DNA of 11,762 nucleotides from Candidatus Hydrogenedentota bacterium (GCA_013349485.1 DUZM01000090.1:1-11762), one strand, 5' to 3'. Counted from the stretch's first letter, positions 1-7,144 are shown. The notes: a model not told the origin generated them from the letters alone. Translations and numbers: made by a program.

Positions 1-1328
1 AGTGTCACTCCTTCGCCTTCGCCTTCACCTTCGCCTTCACCTTCGCCTTCGCCTTCACCTTCGCCTTCGCCCTCGCCCTCGACTCCGGCCTTGGCAGCGG
101 CATTGCCGTCGTAAAATGTTGCTGAGTAGCTGAAAGAGCCTGTGACCAAGCCCGCCCCCTCCCAAAGCACCGCGATGCCGTAGCCATAGTCGTAATCCGA
201 GCTGCCGGCTTGGGTCGCCCAGGCCAGTGTGCCGTCCGCGTTGTATTTCGTCACGAAGACGTCGCTGTAACCCGCGCTTGTCAGGGCCGTTTCGTTGGCC
301 TCGCCCGCGCCGAACATCGCCGTGCCAGCGAAGTCTCCCGTGACGAGTGCGCTGTTGTCGTCCAGCGCCGCGATGCTGTAGCCCTCGTCATAACTCCCAC
401 CGCCAGCGCGGGTGGCCCAGGCCAGTGTGCCGTCCGGGTTGTACTTCGCCACGAAAATGTCGTACGAGCCGGCGCTCGTGAGCGTCGTCTGGTTGGCCTC
501 GCCCGCGCCGAATGTCGCCGTGCCAGCGAAGTCTCCCGTGACGAGTGCGCTGTTGTCGTCCAGCGCCGCGATGCCTTGGCCGGAGTCGCCAATCGAGCCA
601 TCGGCCTGGGTGGCCCAGGCCAGTGTGCCGTCCGGGTTGTACTTCGCCACGAACACGTCTTCCGAGCCCGCGCTTGCCACGGTCGTCTCGTTGACCTCGC
701 CCGCGCCGAACGTCGCCGTGCCGCGGAACTCCCCCGTGACCAGCGCGCTGCCGTCCTCCAGCGCCGCTATGCCGTAGCCCTCGTCGTTACTCGAGCCGCC
801 CGCGCTCGAGGCCCAAGCGAGTGTGCCGTCCGGGTTGTACTTCGCAGTGAAGATGTCGGAAAAACCCGAGCTTGCGCTTGTCAGCGTCGTGTCATTCGGC
901 TCGCCCTCGCCAAACGTCACGCTCTCATAGAAGTAGCCCGTGACCAGCGCGCTGCCGTCCTCCAGCGCCGCGATGCCCTCGCCGTAGCACCCGGAATAGG
1001 TACCGCCGGCTTGGGTGGCCCAGGCCAGTGTGCCGTCCGGGTTGTACTTGGCCACGAAGACGTCGCTCCAGTCCGCGCTGGTCAGCGTGGTCTCGTTGGC
1101 CTCGCCCGCGCCGAATGTCGCGGCGCCCTCGAAAAAAAGGCCCGTGACCAGGGCGCTGCCGTCGTCGAGCGCCGCGATGGCGTGGCCCTCGTCATAACTC
1201 TCGCCGCCGGCACTTGTCGCCCATAGGACCTCGCCTTCGGCCTCGGGGATGGTGTCTTTGACCACGGCGCTTGTGCCGACCACGTAAGTGACAATTAGGC
1301 CGATGGCAAATGCAAAAACGCGTTTCAT
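1..1328 (-). CDS. secreted beta-propeller (SBBP-like) repeat protein, 3'-truncated at window edge
   Basis: The frame is open from ATG at 1328 to the left edge, giving 442 residues with no stop. GGAGG at 1337-1341 lies 8 bases upstream and fixes the start. Residues 1-23 (MKRVFAFAIGLIVTYVVG and on) look like a signal peptide, so the protein is probably exported. About six units of 66 residues follow. The typical unit contains DVFVAKYNPDGTLAWAT, then AGG, GIAALDDGSALVTG and ATFGAGEANETTLTSA. This resembles the SBBP / delta-60 type of beta-propeller repeat, where each unit supplies propeller strands. The last unit is degenerate and passes into twelve Glu-Gly pairs, which look like a linker to an unseen C-terminal domain. 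Function is unknown; surface or extracellular binding is an inference. A 338-residue plus-strand frame over the same bases is a shadow. Confidence 0.85.
   Translation of the reverse strand, partial: MKRVFAFAIGLIVTYVVGTSAVVKDTIPEAEGEVLWATSAGGESYDEGHAIAALDDGSALVTGLFFEGAATFGAGEANETTLTSADWSDVFVAKYNPDGTLAWATQAGGTYSGCYGEGIAALEDGSALVTGYFYESVTFGEGEPNDTTLTSASSGFSDIFTAKYNPDGTLAWASSAGGSSNDEGYGIAALEDGSALVTGEFRGTATFGAGEVNETTVASAGSEDVFVAKYNPDGTLAWATQADGSIGDSGQGIAALDDNSALVTGDFAGTATFGAGEANQTTLTSAGSYDIFVAKYNPDGTLAWATRAGGGSYDEGYSIAALDDNSALVTGDFAGTAMFGAGEANETALTSAGYSDVFVTKYNADGTLAWATQAGSSDYDYGYGIAVLWEGAGLVTGSFSYSATFYDGNAAAKAGVEGEGEGEGEGEGEGEGEGEGEGEGVT
10..81 (-). repeat. hexanucleotide tandem repeat coding a (Glu-Gly)12 linker
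   Basis: Twelve hexamers of the form CCTTCG/CCTTCA/CCCTCG run without interruption on the plus strand. Read on the minus strand they are GAAGGC-type codon pairs that encode Glu-Gly twelve times. Gaining or losing a unit keeps the frame and only changes linker length. The protein continues beyond the repeat with Val-Thr and then leaves the window. Confidence 0.9.
190..1240 (-). repeat. 198-bp in-gene tandem repeat (66-residue propeller units)
   Basis: The anchor CCAGTGTGCCGTCC, or a close variant, starts at 224, 422, 620, 818 and 1025. The spacings are 198, 198, 198 and 207 bases, or 66, 66, 66 and 69 codons. Positions 317-376 and 515-574 are identical over 60 bases, which points to recent duplication or gene conversion between neighbouring units. 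The unit nearest the start codon and the one next to the Glu-Gly linker are the most diverged. Confidence 0.85.
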
Positions 1329-1390
1329 TTTCAGTTCCTCCCAATACGTTCGCAGTTTCGTACGGGCCGGTGGCCCGCTCGCGGTCATTT

Positions 1391-1461
1391 CTTCATGTCC
1401 TTCATGCTCTTCATGGTGTTTTCCCGGGCTTTCTACCATGAAGGACATGAAGGGCATGAAG
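1391..1461. repeat. long imperfect inverted repeat made of 9-base units
   Basis: The left arm (1391-1417) is three 9-mers of the type CTTCATGNN. The right arm (1435-1461) is three of the type NNCATGAAG. The arms match at 24 of 27 positions and flank a 17-base spacer. As single-stranded nucleic acid this would form a long hairpin. It lies in the leader of the propeller gene and is probably a dispersed intergenic element rather than coding sequence. Confidence 0.8.
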
Positions 1462-1656
1462 ATGTTCGGAGAACGATGCCATTCACGGTATTATGATTAG
1501 CCACAAGCGGCACAAAATCCACAGATTCTCCTTTTGTGTTTCTTACGCGTTTCGTGGCCAACGATCAGGCCTCCCAATTCTTTGAAGGATTTGAGGGGCA
1601 TGAAGCCGCGCCTATACGACCCCTGTATATGTCGGTAACTATGCGCTCGCCGCATT

Positions 1657-1681
1657 GCCCAGACAACCGGGTTGTCTGGGC
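1657..1681. repeat. 25-base palindrome
   Basis: Twelve-base arms at 1657-1668 and 1670-1681 (GCCCAGACAACC and GGTTGTCTGGGC) are perfect inverted copies around a single G. No T tract follows on either strand, so a simple intrinsic terminator is not supported. It could be an operator-like site for a dimeric protein or a short mobile palindrome. Confidence 0.75.
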
Positions 1682-1830
1682 GCCGAAGGCGCAAGAGGCA
1701 GGCAGGCGACCCAGCCGATAATTATGCCGCGTATCGTGCGTCCCTAGGCCCGGCAATAGTAGTATGAGTATATCCTCGAGCCCGGACTATGTAAAGTGCG
1801 AAACTCCGGCAACTCGAGGGCCGTGTGCGG

Positions 1831-1900
1831 TTGGCGTTCCTGGCGGCTTTGCCGGTACAGAGGAAGGGAGCTTAACCGGCAAGGCCGCCAAGAGCGCCAA
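1831..1900. repeat. long imperfect inverted repeat downstream of the aminotransferase
   Basis: Arms at 1831-1856 and 1875-1900 match at 23 of 26 positions around an 18-base spacer. The right arm reads as 9-mers ACCGGCAAG, GCCGCCAAG and AGCGCCAAG. Its design (three 9-mers, short spacer, three inverted 9-mers) copies the element at 1391-1461 with a different unit. It starts 29 bases past the aminotransferase stop, so it could act as a transcript-end hairpin, although no T run follows. Confidence 0.75.
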
Positions 1901-1928
1901 GGATGGGACAGCCGACGGTTGGGATAGT

Positions 1929-3302
1929 CTAATCGCCGCGGAGCAGTTCCTGGAACGCGTCTTTGATGACGGTGCATCCTTCTCGGAGTGCGGCCTCGTC
2001 GATGCATAGGGGCGGGGCGATCTTGATGCAGCCGCCGCCGACGCCGACGGGGGCAAACAACAAGAGTCCTTTGTGGAAACAGCATCGGACCACGTTCCAG
2101 GCGAGGTCGTAGTTGGGTTCTTTTGAGCCGCGCTTGACAATCAACAACCCGCCGACAAGGCCTTGCGACGGGGCAAATCCGATGACCTCGGAGAACTGGT
2201 CTCTGACAGCTTGCAGTTCTTCGCGTAAGGCGCTCCCGAGGGTGGCGGCGTTCTGAGCGAGGTGCTCTTGCTCGATGACCTCGATGCTTGCGAGTGCGGC
2301 GGCACAGCAGATCGGGTTGGCGGAGTGGGTACTGGTCATTTCGTTGGGGCCGTAGAGGTCCATGACGTCGTCGCGGCCAATCACGGCGCTGATGGGCAGG
2401 GAGCTGCTTAATCCCTTGCCGAGGCAGAACAGGTCGGGGACGACGTCGTACAACTCGAAACCCCACAGGGCGCCGCACCGGCCAAACCCGGCTTGCACTT
2501 CGTCAAAACACAGCAACGCGGCGTGCGCATCGCACCATTTGCGCAAGGCTTGGGCGTATTCGTTGGGCATGAAGTACGGCCCGGCGCCCTGATAGGTCTC
2601 AGTAATGACCCCGGCTACGTTGTCCGGTTCGACGCCCGCGTCCGCGAGGCTGCGCTCGAAGAGTTGGAAGCTGGTGTCTTCGTTTCGGAAACCGTCGGGG
2701 AACGGGACATGGATAATGTCGGGATCGCGGTGCTTAATCCAGTCCCTGCCGCCGAGTACGCCGCCCATTTGCTGGGCGCCCAATGTGCGGCCGTGGAATG
2801 AATCGAGGAATGCAACGATGACGTTCTTGTCATCGCCGCCTATCCGTCTGCCGTGTGTGCGCATGAGTTTGAGGGCACATTCGGTGGTTTCCGAGCCGGT
2901 GCTCAGCAAGAGGACTTTGTTCAGTTTCGGCGGCGCCAGGGAAACCAACTTCTGTGTAAGTCGTATTCTAGGCACATTGGGGAAGCAATAGGTGGTCAAG
3001 AGCGGTTTCGAGGCCTGTTCGACGATGGCGGCGGCAATTTGGGGGTGTCCATGGCCGGCGTTGGCGACGAGCACGCCGGACGAGAAATCGAGCCACATGT
3101 TGCCGTGGACGTCGTATACGTTAACGCCTTGGGCGCGATCCCAAATAACGGGCGGCTGGCCCTGCATGCTGCGGCTCTCTGCGGCACGGAGTCTGTCCAA
3201 TTGTTCTCTCGTTTCTTTCGAGGGGAGAAGGCCGCGTATTCTGCGATACGGGGTCAGGATGCTTGGGCTTTCAACCGGTTCGAGCGGAAACGGCTTTGCC
3301 AT
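1929..3302 (-). CDS. class III PLP-dependent aminotransferase
   Basis: This is a complete 457-residue protein, a normal length for fold-type I, class III aminotransferases (GabT/ArgD/dialkylglycine decarboxylase relatives). These cytosolic enzymes move an amino group, often a terminal one, to a keto acid through pyridoxal phosphate. Visible motifs are STGSETTE at 134-141 (cofactor phosphate binding), FHGRT at 169-173, FDEVQAGFGR at 266-275 with D267 for the pyridine nitrogen, LGKGLS at 294-299 with K296 as Schiff-base lysine, and THSANP at 325-330. The ATG at 3302 is chosen because AGGAGGT lies at 3314-3320. An in-frame ATG 24 codons upstream has no such site. No pathway partner is adjacent, so the substrate is undetermined; a 4-aminobutyrate-type or ornithine-type omega-transaminase is likely. 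Confidence 0.92.
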   Translation of the reverse strand: MAKPFPLEPVESPSILTPYRRIRGLLPSKETREQLDRLRAAESRSMQGQPPVIWDRAQGVNVYDVHGNMWLDFSSGVLVANAGHGHPQIAAAIVEQASKPLLTTYCFPNVPRIRLTQKLVSLAPPKLNKVLLLSTGSETTECALKLMRTHGRRIGGDDKNVIVAFLDSFHGRTLGAQQMGGVLGGRDWIKHRDPDIIHVPFPDGFRNEDTSFQLFERSLADAGVEPDNVAGVITETYQGAGPYFMPNEYAQALRKWCDAHAALLCFDEVQAGFGRCGALWGFELYDVVPDLFCLGKGLSSSLPISAVIGRDDVMDLYGPNEMTSTHSANPICCAAALASIEVIEQEHLAQNAATLGSALREELQAVRDQFSEVIGFAPSQGLVGGLLIVKRGSKEPNYDLAWNVVRCCFHKGLLLFAPVGVGGGCIKIAPPLCIDEAALREGCTVIKDAFQELLRGD

Positions 3303-3481
3303 ATGGACCTTTGACCTCCTACAGCCCAAACGGCGTTTCGGAGAAACACGAACGGACTGTGATTCGCGCAACATTTCCTGAGGCTCTCGGGGAATTGAAC
3401 AATAAGACGCTCTGGGGATTCAAATGCCGCCAGCAACGACGGCTGGGCACGTCGTTCCGTAATCGCCGGGTAACCTTTGCA

Positions 3482-3569
3482 GGGTGGCACCGTCAAACTC
3501 CGTTTGGAGGTGTCCTACAGGGTACTCACTTCACGCTATCTCCAAGCTGTCGCTTGTAAGGTGCCACCC
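3482..3569. repeat. 88-base element with perfect 10-bp inverted ends and internal hairpins
   Basis: GGGTGGCACC at 3482-3491 is the exact inverse of GGTGCCACCC at 3560-3569. Between them are two short perfect hairpins: CTCC-GTTT-GGAG at 3498-3509 and CAAGC-TGTC-GCTTG at 3543-3556. A weak one (CCTACAGG) sits in the middle. The sum resembles a branched, cloverleaf-like fold. It could be a REP/MITE-like mobile element or a structured leader RNA. It is not a recognisable tRNA, since it has no T-arm consensus. Confidence 0.55.
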
Positions 3570-3678
3570 ACCTGGTGAGGCGGCGTTGACCAGCGCAGGG
3601 CCAAGCCACGTCGTTTGCCGGACGAGTGCCGTTCGCTTTTAGATTTCTTGCCCGGCGATTAGGGGTTATCGATCCTGC

Positions 3679-3707
3679 TTGCGTTACGAGTTCCGGCACT
3701 GTATTAT
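3679..3707 (+). promoter_or_regulatory. candidate sigma70-type promoter for moxR
   Basis: TTGCGT at 3679-3684 is followed after exactly 17 bases by TATTAT at 3702-3707. The -10 box matches TATAAT at five of six positions; the -35 box is weak (TTG only). Transcription would begin near 3714, about 30 bases before the TTG start at 3743, so the upstream ATG at 3626 would be outside the transcript. Confidence 0.4.
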
Positions 3708-3742
3708 CGTGTCGGTTTCGAGAGCAAACGGGGAAGTGTGTT

Positions 3743-4714
3743 TTGGGTGAGTTTCGCCAGGCGATCAAAGACATTATCGCCAACATCAACACGGTCATCC
3801 TTGACAAAGGGTCGGTCGTGCAGACCGCGCTTGGGGCGTTTCTGGCGGGGGGACACGTGTTGCTTGAGGACGTGCCGGGCGTTGCTAAGACCATGCTGGT
3901 CCGCGCGTTAGCGATATCGAGCGGATGCAGTTTCGTGCGGATACAGTGTACGCCTGACTTGCTGCCGTCGGATGTCAGCGGCGTTTCGATTTTCAATCAG
4001 AAGACCCGGGAATTCGAGTTTCGTCGCGGGCCCGTCTTCTCGCAGGTTATCGTCGCGGACGAGATAAACCGGGCGACCCCGCGGACGCAATCGGCCCTGC
4101 TCGAGGCGATGGCGGAAGGTCAGGTTTCGGTGGACGGGAAGACGTACAAACTGCAGCAGCCGTTTCTTGTGTTTGCGACGCAGAATCCTGTGGAACATGA
4201 GGGCACGTTCCCGTTGCCGGAGGCCCAGCTTGATCGGTTCATGATGCGTCTTTCGGTGGGGTACCCGAGCATGGTGGCGGAAGGCGATCTGCTTGAGCGG
4301 ACCCGCGTGAAGCACCCGATCGATTCGCTCGAGGCCGTGACGGACGCGAGTACGATTATGCGTATGCAGGCGTCGATACGTGAGATCTTTGTACATAACA
4401 AGATTCGAGATTACGTGCTGCGTCTCGTCAACCGAACGCGCGACTCGACGCATCTGACGCTGGGCGCTAGTCCGCGGGCTTCGATGGCTTTGTTTCGAGC
4501 GGCCCAGGCCCTTGCGGCGGTGCAAGGGCGAAGCTACGTGATACCGGACGATGTGAAGCGTCTTGCGCATCCCGTACTCGAACACCGACTTATCCTGAAT
4601 CCTGAGAGCCGGTTGCGGCGCGTAACGACGCACAGTGTCCTGCGCGATATAATTGAGGAAGTGGCGGTTCCTGCGGGGATTCTGAGCCACAAGGGACGCA
4701 GCGACGCCGTTTGA
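3743..4714 (+). CDS. MoxR-family AAA+ ATPase
   Basis: This 323-residue protein has the full MoxR layout. The Walker A motif is EDVPGVAKT at 42-50 (K49). Walker B is VIVADEINR at 102-110 (D106, E107). Sensor 1 is in ATQNP at 145-149, the arginine region is LDRF at 163-166, and sensor 2 is GASPRAS at 241-247. MoxR proteins are cytosolic chaperone-like ATPases that remodel or activate partner proteins, often VWA-domain proteins. The frame is open upstream to an ATG at 3626, but family alignment begins at GEFRQAIKD. The TTG at 3743 has a GGGGAAG-like site at 3730-3736 and a promoter just upstream, so I chose it. The usual DUF58 and VWA partner genes are not next to it; a Ser/Thr kinase follows after 124 bases. 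Confidence 0.92.
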   Translation: MGEFRQAIKDIIANINTVILDKGSVVQTALGAFLAGGHVLLEDVPGVAKTMLVRALAISSGCSFVRIQCTPDLLPSDVSGVSIFNQKTREFEFRRGPVFSQVIVADEINRATPRTQSALLEAMAEGQVSVDGKTYKLQQPFLVFATQNPVEHEGTFPLPEAQLDRFMMRLSVGYPSMVAEGDLLERTRVKHPIDSLEAVTDASTIMRMQASIREIFVHNKIRDYVLRLVNRTRDSTHLTLGASPRASMALFRAAQALAAVQGRSYVIPDDVKRLAHPVLEHRLILNPESRLRRVTTHSVLRDIIEEVAVPAGILSHKGRSDAV

Positions 4715-4773
4715 GCCAGGGGGCCACGATGCGGGACGTATAGGGCAGGTATAGGTCTGTCTGTTTCGGCGGG

Positions 4774-4803
4774 TTTACAGACGGGCTCGTGGAATCATAC
4801 GGT
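4774..4803 (+). promoter_or_regulatory. weak candidate promoter for the kinase gene
   Basis: TTTACA at 4774-4779 (five of six to the -35 consensus) is followed after 18 bases by TACGGT at 4798-4803, a poor -10 box. It lies in the gap between moxR and the kinase. The kinase may equally be read through from moxR, since no terminator is visible in the gap. Confidence 0.2.
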
Positions 4804-4838
4804 TTGTGTATGGAAGTAACGGGCAGTATCAAGGTCTA

Positions 4839-5774
4839 ATGAAGAAATTCAAACGCAAGGCTGACAAGAGTTCGCAACCTGAATCCGAAACAAGGGGCCC
4901 TGAGGAATCAAGCGACTCCGAGCTGGAACTCACGCACGTCGGCCAGTACGAGATCGTGGCGCCCATCGGCACGGGGGGCATGGGCACCGTATACAAAGCG
5001 ATCGATCGGGAACGCGACCAGACGGTTGCGATCAAAGTCCTGGATAGACGCTACGACCTGGATAAGAAACGGCGCAAGCGCGACTATCTGGGCAGGGAGA
5101 TCCTTATTGCGGCGAGTCTCGACCACGAAAACATCATCAAGATGGACAAAGGCATTATCGAGCAGGAAGATCGCGAAGGCAATGTCCGGCGCTGCCTGCT
5201 CATGGAATACATCGACGGCCACAATCTTCGCAAGCACATCAACGAGCGCGATCTGACGTTTACGCAAATGCTTGATTTGTGTATCAAGCTGTGTTCCGGA
5301 TTGGATTTCCTTCACCAGAACGGCATCGTGCACCGCGACGTGAAACCCGAGAATTTCCTTTTTTCACGCGACTTGAGCACGGTCAAGATAGTGGATTTTG
5401 GTCTTTCAAAATCGCGGGCTACATGGCGGACCCGCCGGATCAAAGAGGGCGGCGGCACGCGGCGCTACATGTCTCCGGAGCAACTTGCCAAACGGAAGCT
5501 TGACGCGCGCTCGGACATCTTCTCGTTCGGCATCACCATGTACGAGCTTCTCTCGGGCCGACATCCTTGCACCGCGAGCGACACGCGTCAAATCCAGCGG
5601 CAGATCCGCAGCAGCCGGTATCGCTTCGAGCCGCCGTCGAAGTATAACCCCGAGATCCCGAAACAGATGGACAAGATCATTCTCAAGGCGCTGCGTCGCA
5701 ATCCCGACAACCGCTATCAGTCGCTTACGGAGATGCTGCTTGACCTGTCGCGCGTCAGCCAGTCGCGGATATAG
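4839..5774 (+). CDS. cytosolic serine/threonine protein kinase (Hanks type)
   Basis: The 311-residue protein is a complete eukaryotic-like kinase that transfers phosphate from ATP to Ser/Thr of partner proteins. From the ATG: glycine loop GTGGMG at 44-49, VAIK with K66, helix C glutamate E87, catalytic HRDVKPEN at 165-172 (D167, K169, N172), DFG at 186-188, MSPEQ at 211-215, and SDIFSFG at 225-231. Residues 1-35 are a charged, probably disordered tail. There is no membrane segment and no extracellular sensor, so it is unlike PknB/PASTA kinases and must receive its signal inside the cell. The ATG at 4839 is preferred over GTG 4806, which lacks a ribosome binding site; AAGG at 4831-4834 is close but usable. 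Activation-segment arginines (RATWRTRR) are prominent. Confidence 0.93.
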   Translation: MKKFKRKADKSSQPESETRGPEESSDSELELTHVGQYEIVAPIGTGGMGTVYKAIDRERDQTVAIKVLDRRYDLDKKRRKRDYLGREILIAASLDHENIIKMDKGIIEQEDREGNVRRCLLMEYIDGHNLRKHINERDLTFTQMLDLCIKLCSGLDFLHQNGIVHRDVKPENFLFSRDLSTVKIVDFGLSKSRATWRTRRIKEGGGTRRYMSPEQLAKRKLDARSDIFSFGITMYELLSGRHPCTASDTRQIQRQIRSSRYRFEPPSKYNPEIPKQMDKIILKALRRNPDNRYQSLTEMLLDLSRVSQSRI

Positions 5775-5867
5775 CGGAGCGCACACGGAACTCTCGACCA
5801 AAAGACTGCCATTATGCCCTTGGGCGGAGCATGTGTTTCGAGAAGTGGTCGCTGAAAAAGATGGAGA

Positions 5868-7088
5868 ATGAGGGTGAAGCAGAAGCAAGATCCGAGCCTT
5901 GCGAAGATTATGGCGGCGGTCCTTTTTGTGGGCGCGGTGGCGTACGGGGTCGTTCGGTTTTCGCAATGGCTCAATGAAGATATTATCCTCGGCGCAATCG
6001 AAAAGTCCGCGCCCGACAAGATCGACATGGCCAAGGAATTGGCGGCCAAAGGAGACACGGCGGAGGCAAAGAAGGCCCTCCGCCCCATCGTAGCGCGCGT
6101 TAAGAGTGACTCGGTCACTCCTCGAGCGTTGATGCTTATGGCGCAACTCGAGCAGGAAAGCGGGAACACCGAAACGGCGCTGGCGCTGTTAAAACGCGCC
6201 GTGGACGAGTTCCCGACGAGTCCCGACCAGCCGAGGGCCGCCACGACGTACGGCCGCTTGCTCGAGGATTTGGGGCGGATTGCCGACGCGAAACAGGTTT
6301 ACTCGGCAGTCCGCGCCACGGCCCAACCGGCGTTGCGGGGGGCTGCTGTTGCGGGGCTGGCGCGATTGGCCGAGCGTGCGGGCGAACTTGTCGAAGCCCG
6401 AGACCTGTATCGGCAGGCCGTGGCTGATTCTGAATGGGACTCGCCGGAATGGAATCTGGCGCTGGATGGTCTCGGGCGCCTTAACGTTCACTTCATATTC
6501 TCGCAGGAAGAGACGCCGGAAAGCGAACCGTACATCGTGGCGCCGGGCGATTCCTTGAACCGGATCGGCGTGCGGTTGAATACGACGCAGGGAATGCTCA
6601 TTCGGGCCAACGGCATAGAAGATCCCTCGAAGCTTCGGCCCGGACAGCGGCTGAAACACACACCGACGGATTTCCGCATCATCATCGAGCGATCGACGTG
6701 CCGCCTCTTTCTACTCGGCAAGAACACGCTGTTCAAACGGTATTCCGTGGGTCTGGGGATGCCGGGAGACGAGACCACGCTCGGAAGCTACACGATCGGC
6801 AACAAAATGAAGGATCCGACGTGGTACCGGCCCGGCGGGTCGCCCGTGCCGCCGGGGGACCCGGAGAATGAGCTGGGCACGCGCTGGATGCCTCTCGTGC
6901 CGAATGCCGAGGGTCTGCCGACCAGCTTGGGCATTCACGGCACGAACAAACCGGAGACGGTCGGGAACTACTCATCCCTGGGCTGTGCTCGATTGGTGCC
7001 TGAGGATGTCGAGGAACTCTACGATCTCGTGGTCCGCGGAACGCCGGTCGAAATTGTGGAAAACTTCGGGCCGGAAAGGGTAGGATAG
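5868..7088 (+). CDS. membrane-anchored TPR-LysM-L,D-transpeptidase (YkuD family)
   Basis: The 406-residue protein has an N-terminal transmembrane anchor at about 12-30 with the rest outside. A helical TPR-like region spans 50-205 (pairs such as AKGDTAEAKKAL and ESGNTETALALLKRA). A LysM peptidoglycan-binding domain lies at 221-263 (YIVAPGDSLNRIG to LRPGQRL), and a YkuD catalytic domain at 268-398. The active-site signature is GIHGTN (H357) followed by SSLGCARL (C373 nucleophile, R375). Such enzymes make 3-3 peptidoglycan cross-links or attach proteins to the wall. GGAG at 5863-5866 sits only one base before the ATG at 5868. The GTG at 5874 has better spacing and could be the real start, changing two residues. 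A strong intrinsic terminator lies just downstream. Confidence 0.92.
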   Translation: MRVKQKQDPSLAKIMAAVLFVGAVAYGVVRFSQWLNEDIILGAIEKSAPDKIDMAKELAAKGDTAEAKKALRPIVARVKSDSVTPRALMLMAQLEQESGNTETALALLKRAVDEFPTSPDQPRAATTYGRLLEDLGRIADAKQVYSAVRATAQPALRGAAVAGLARLAERAGELVEARDLYRQAVADSEWDSPEWNLALDGLGRLNVHFIFSQEETPESEPYIVAPGDSLNRIGVRLNTTQGMLIRANGIEDPSKLRPGQRLKHTPTDFRIIIERSTCRLFLLGKNTLFKRYSVGLGMPGDETTLGSYTIGNKMKDPTWYRPGGSPVPPGDPENELGTRWMPLVPNAEGLPTSLGIHGTNKPETVGNYSSLGCARLVPEDVEELYDLVVRGTPVEIVENFGPERVG

Positions 7089-7095
7089 GGCTCGC

Positions 7096-7125
7096 AGCGC
7101 CCGGTGGCGCGCACTGGGCGTTTTT
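7096..7125 (+). terminator. intrinsic terminator between L,D-transpeptidase and diguanylate cyclase genes
   Basis: CGCCCGGTG at 7098-7106 pairs with CACTGGGCG at 7112-7120 (nine pairs, one of them G-U) around a GCGCG loop. Five T residues at 7121-7125 follow directly. It starts 8 bases after the transpeptidase stop. The TTG at 7124 lies inside the T tract, which argues against using it as a start codon for the next gene. Confidence 0.7.
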
Positions 7126-7144
7126 GACGCGGGATATCAGTATC

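Larger units (their letters stand above)
1329..1928. other. 600-base intergenic region rich in palindromes, no gene
   Basis: No reading frame here has a convincing start, ribosome binding site and protein-like composition. The region holds the leader of the propeller gene (GGAGG 1337-1341 and a small hairpin with CGGGCC at 1363-1368 and GGCCCG at 1372-1377), the 9-mer palindromes at 1391-1461 and 1831-1900, and the palindrome at 1657-1681. A second small hairpin adjoins the last (GCGCC 1680-1684, GGCGC 1688-1692). A degenerate 9-mer half element is at 1579-1605. Neither minus-strand neighbour has a clear T-tract terminator here. Confidence 0.7.
3303..3742. other. divergent intergenic region between aminotransferase and moxR
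   Basis: About 440 bases separate the two divergent starts. The region contains the aminotransferase ribosome binding site (AGGAGGT 3314-3320), a small hairpin with AACGACG at 3435-3441 and CGTCGTT at 3450-3456, the 88-base element at 3482-3569, and a candidate promoter at 3679-3707. Several frames are open here but none has a credible start or protein-like composition. Confidence 0.65.

Noticed and set aside
210..1226. 338-residue plus-strand open frame opposite the propeller gene
   Set aside because: It is an antisense shadow of the tandem repeats. It is Arg/Val/Ala-rich, its periodicity mirrors the 198-base units, and it has no ribosome binding site. The minus strand has a signal peptide, a GGAGG site and a known repeat type.
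1288..1500. Small plus-strand frame containing Met-Lys-Asp / Met-Lys-Gly repeats
   Set aside because: The repeats come from the 9-base palindrome at 1391-1461, not from protein-like sequence.
1744..2478. 244-residue minus-strand frame overlapping the aminotransferase
   Set aside because: It is an out-of-frame shadow with very high Arg/Pro content. The aminotransferase frame carries all the catalytic motifs.
3482..3569. Possible tRNA with a long variable arm (88 bases, paired ends)
   Set aside because: The outer stem is 10 bp rather than 7. There is no TTCGA-type T loop, no recognisable anticodon arm and no CCA position.
3626..3742. N-terminal extension of MoxR from ATG 3626
   Set aside because: The 39 extra residues do not resemble the family, the candidate promoter lies inside this stretch, and the TTG at 3743 has the better ribosome binding site.
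7124..7144. TTG start for the diguanylate cyclase
   Set aside because: It lies within the T tract of the terminator and has no clear Shine-Dalgarno site.
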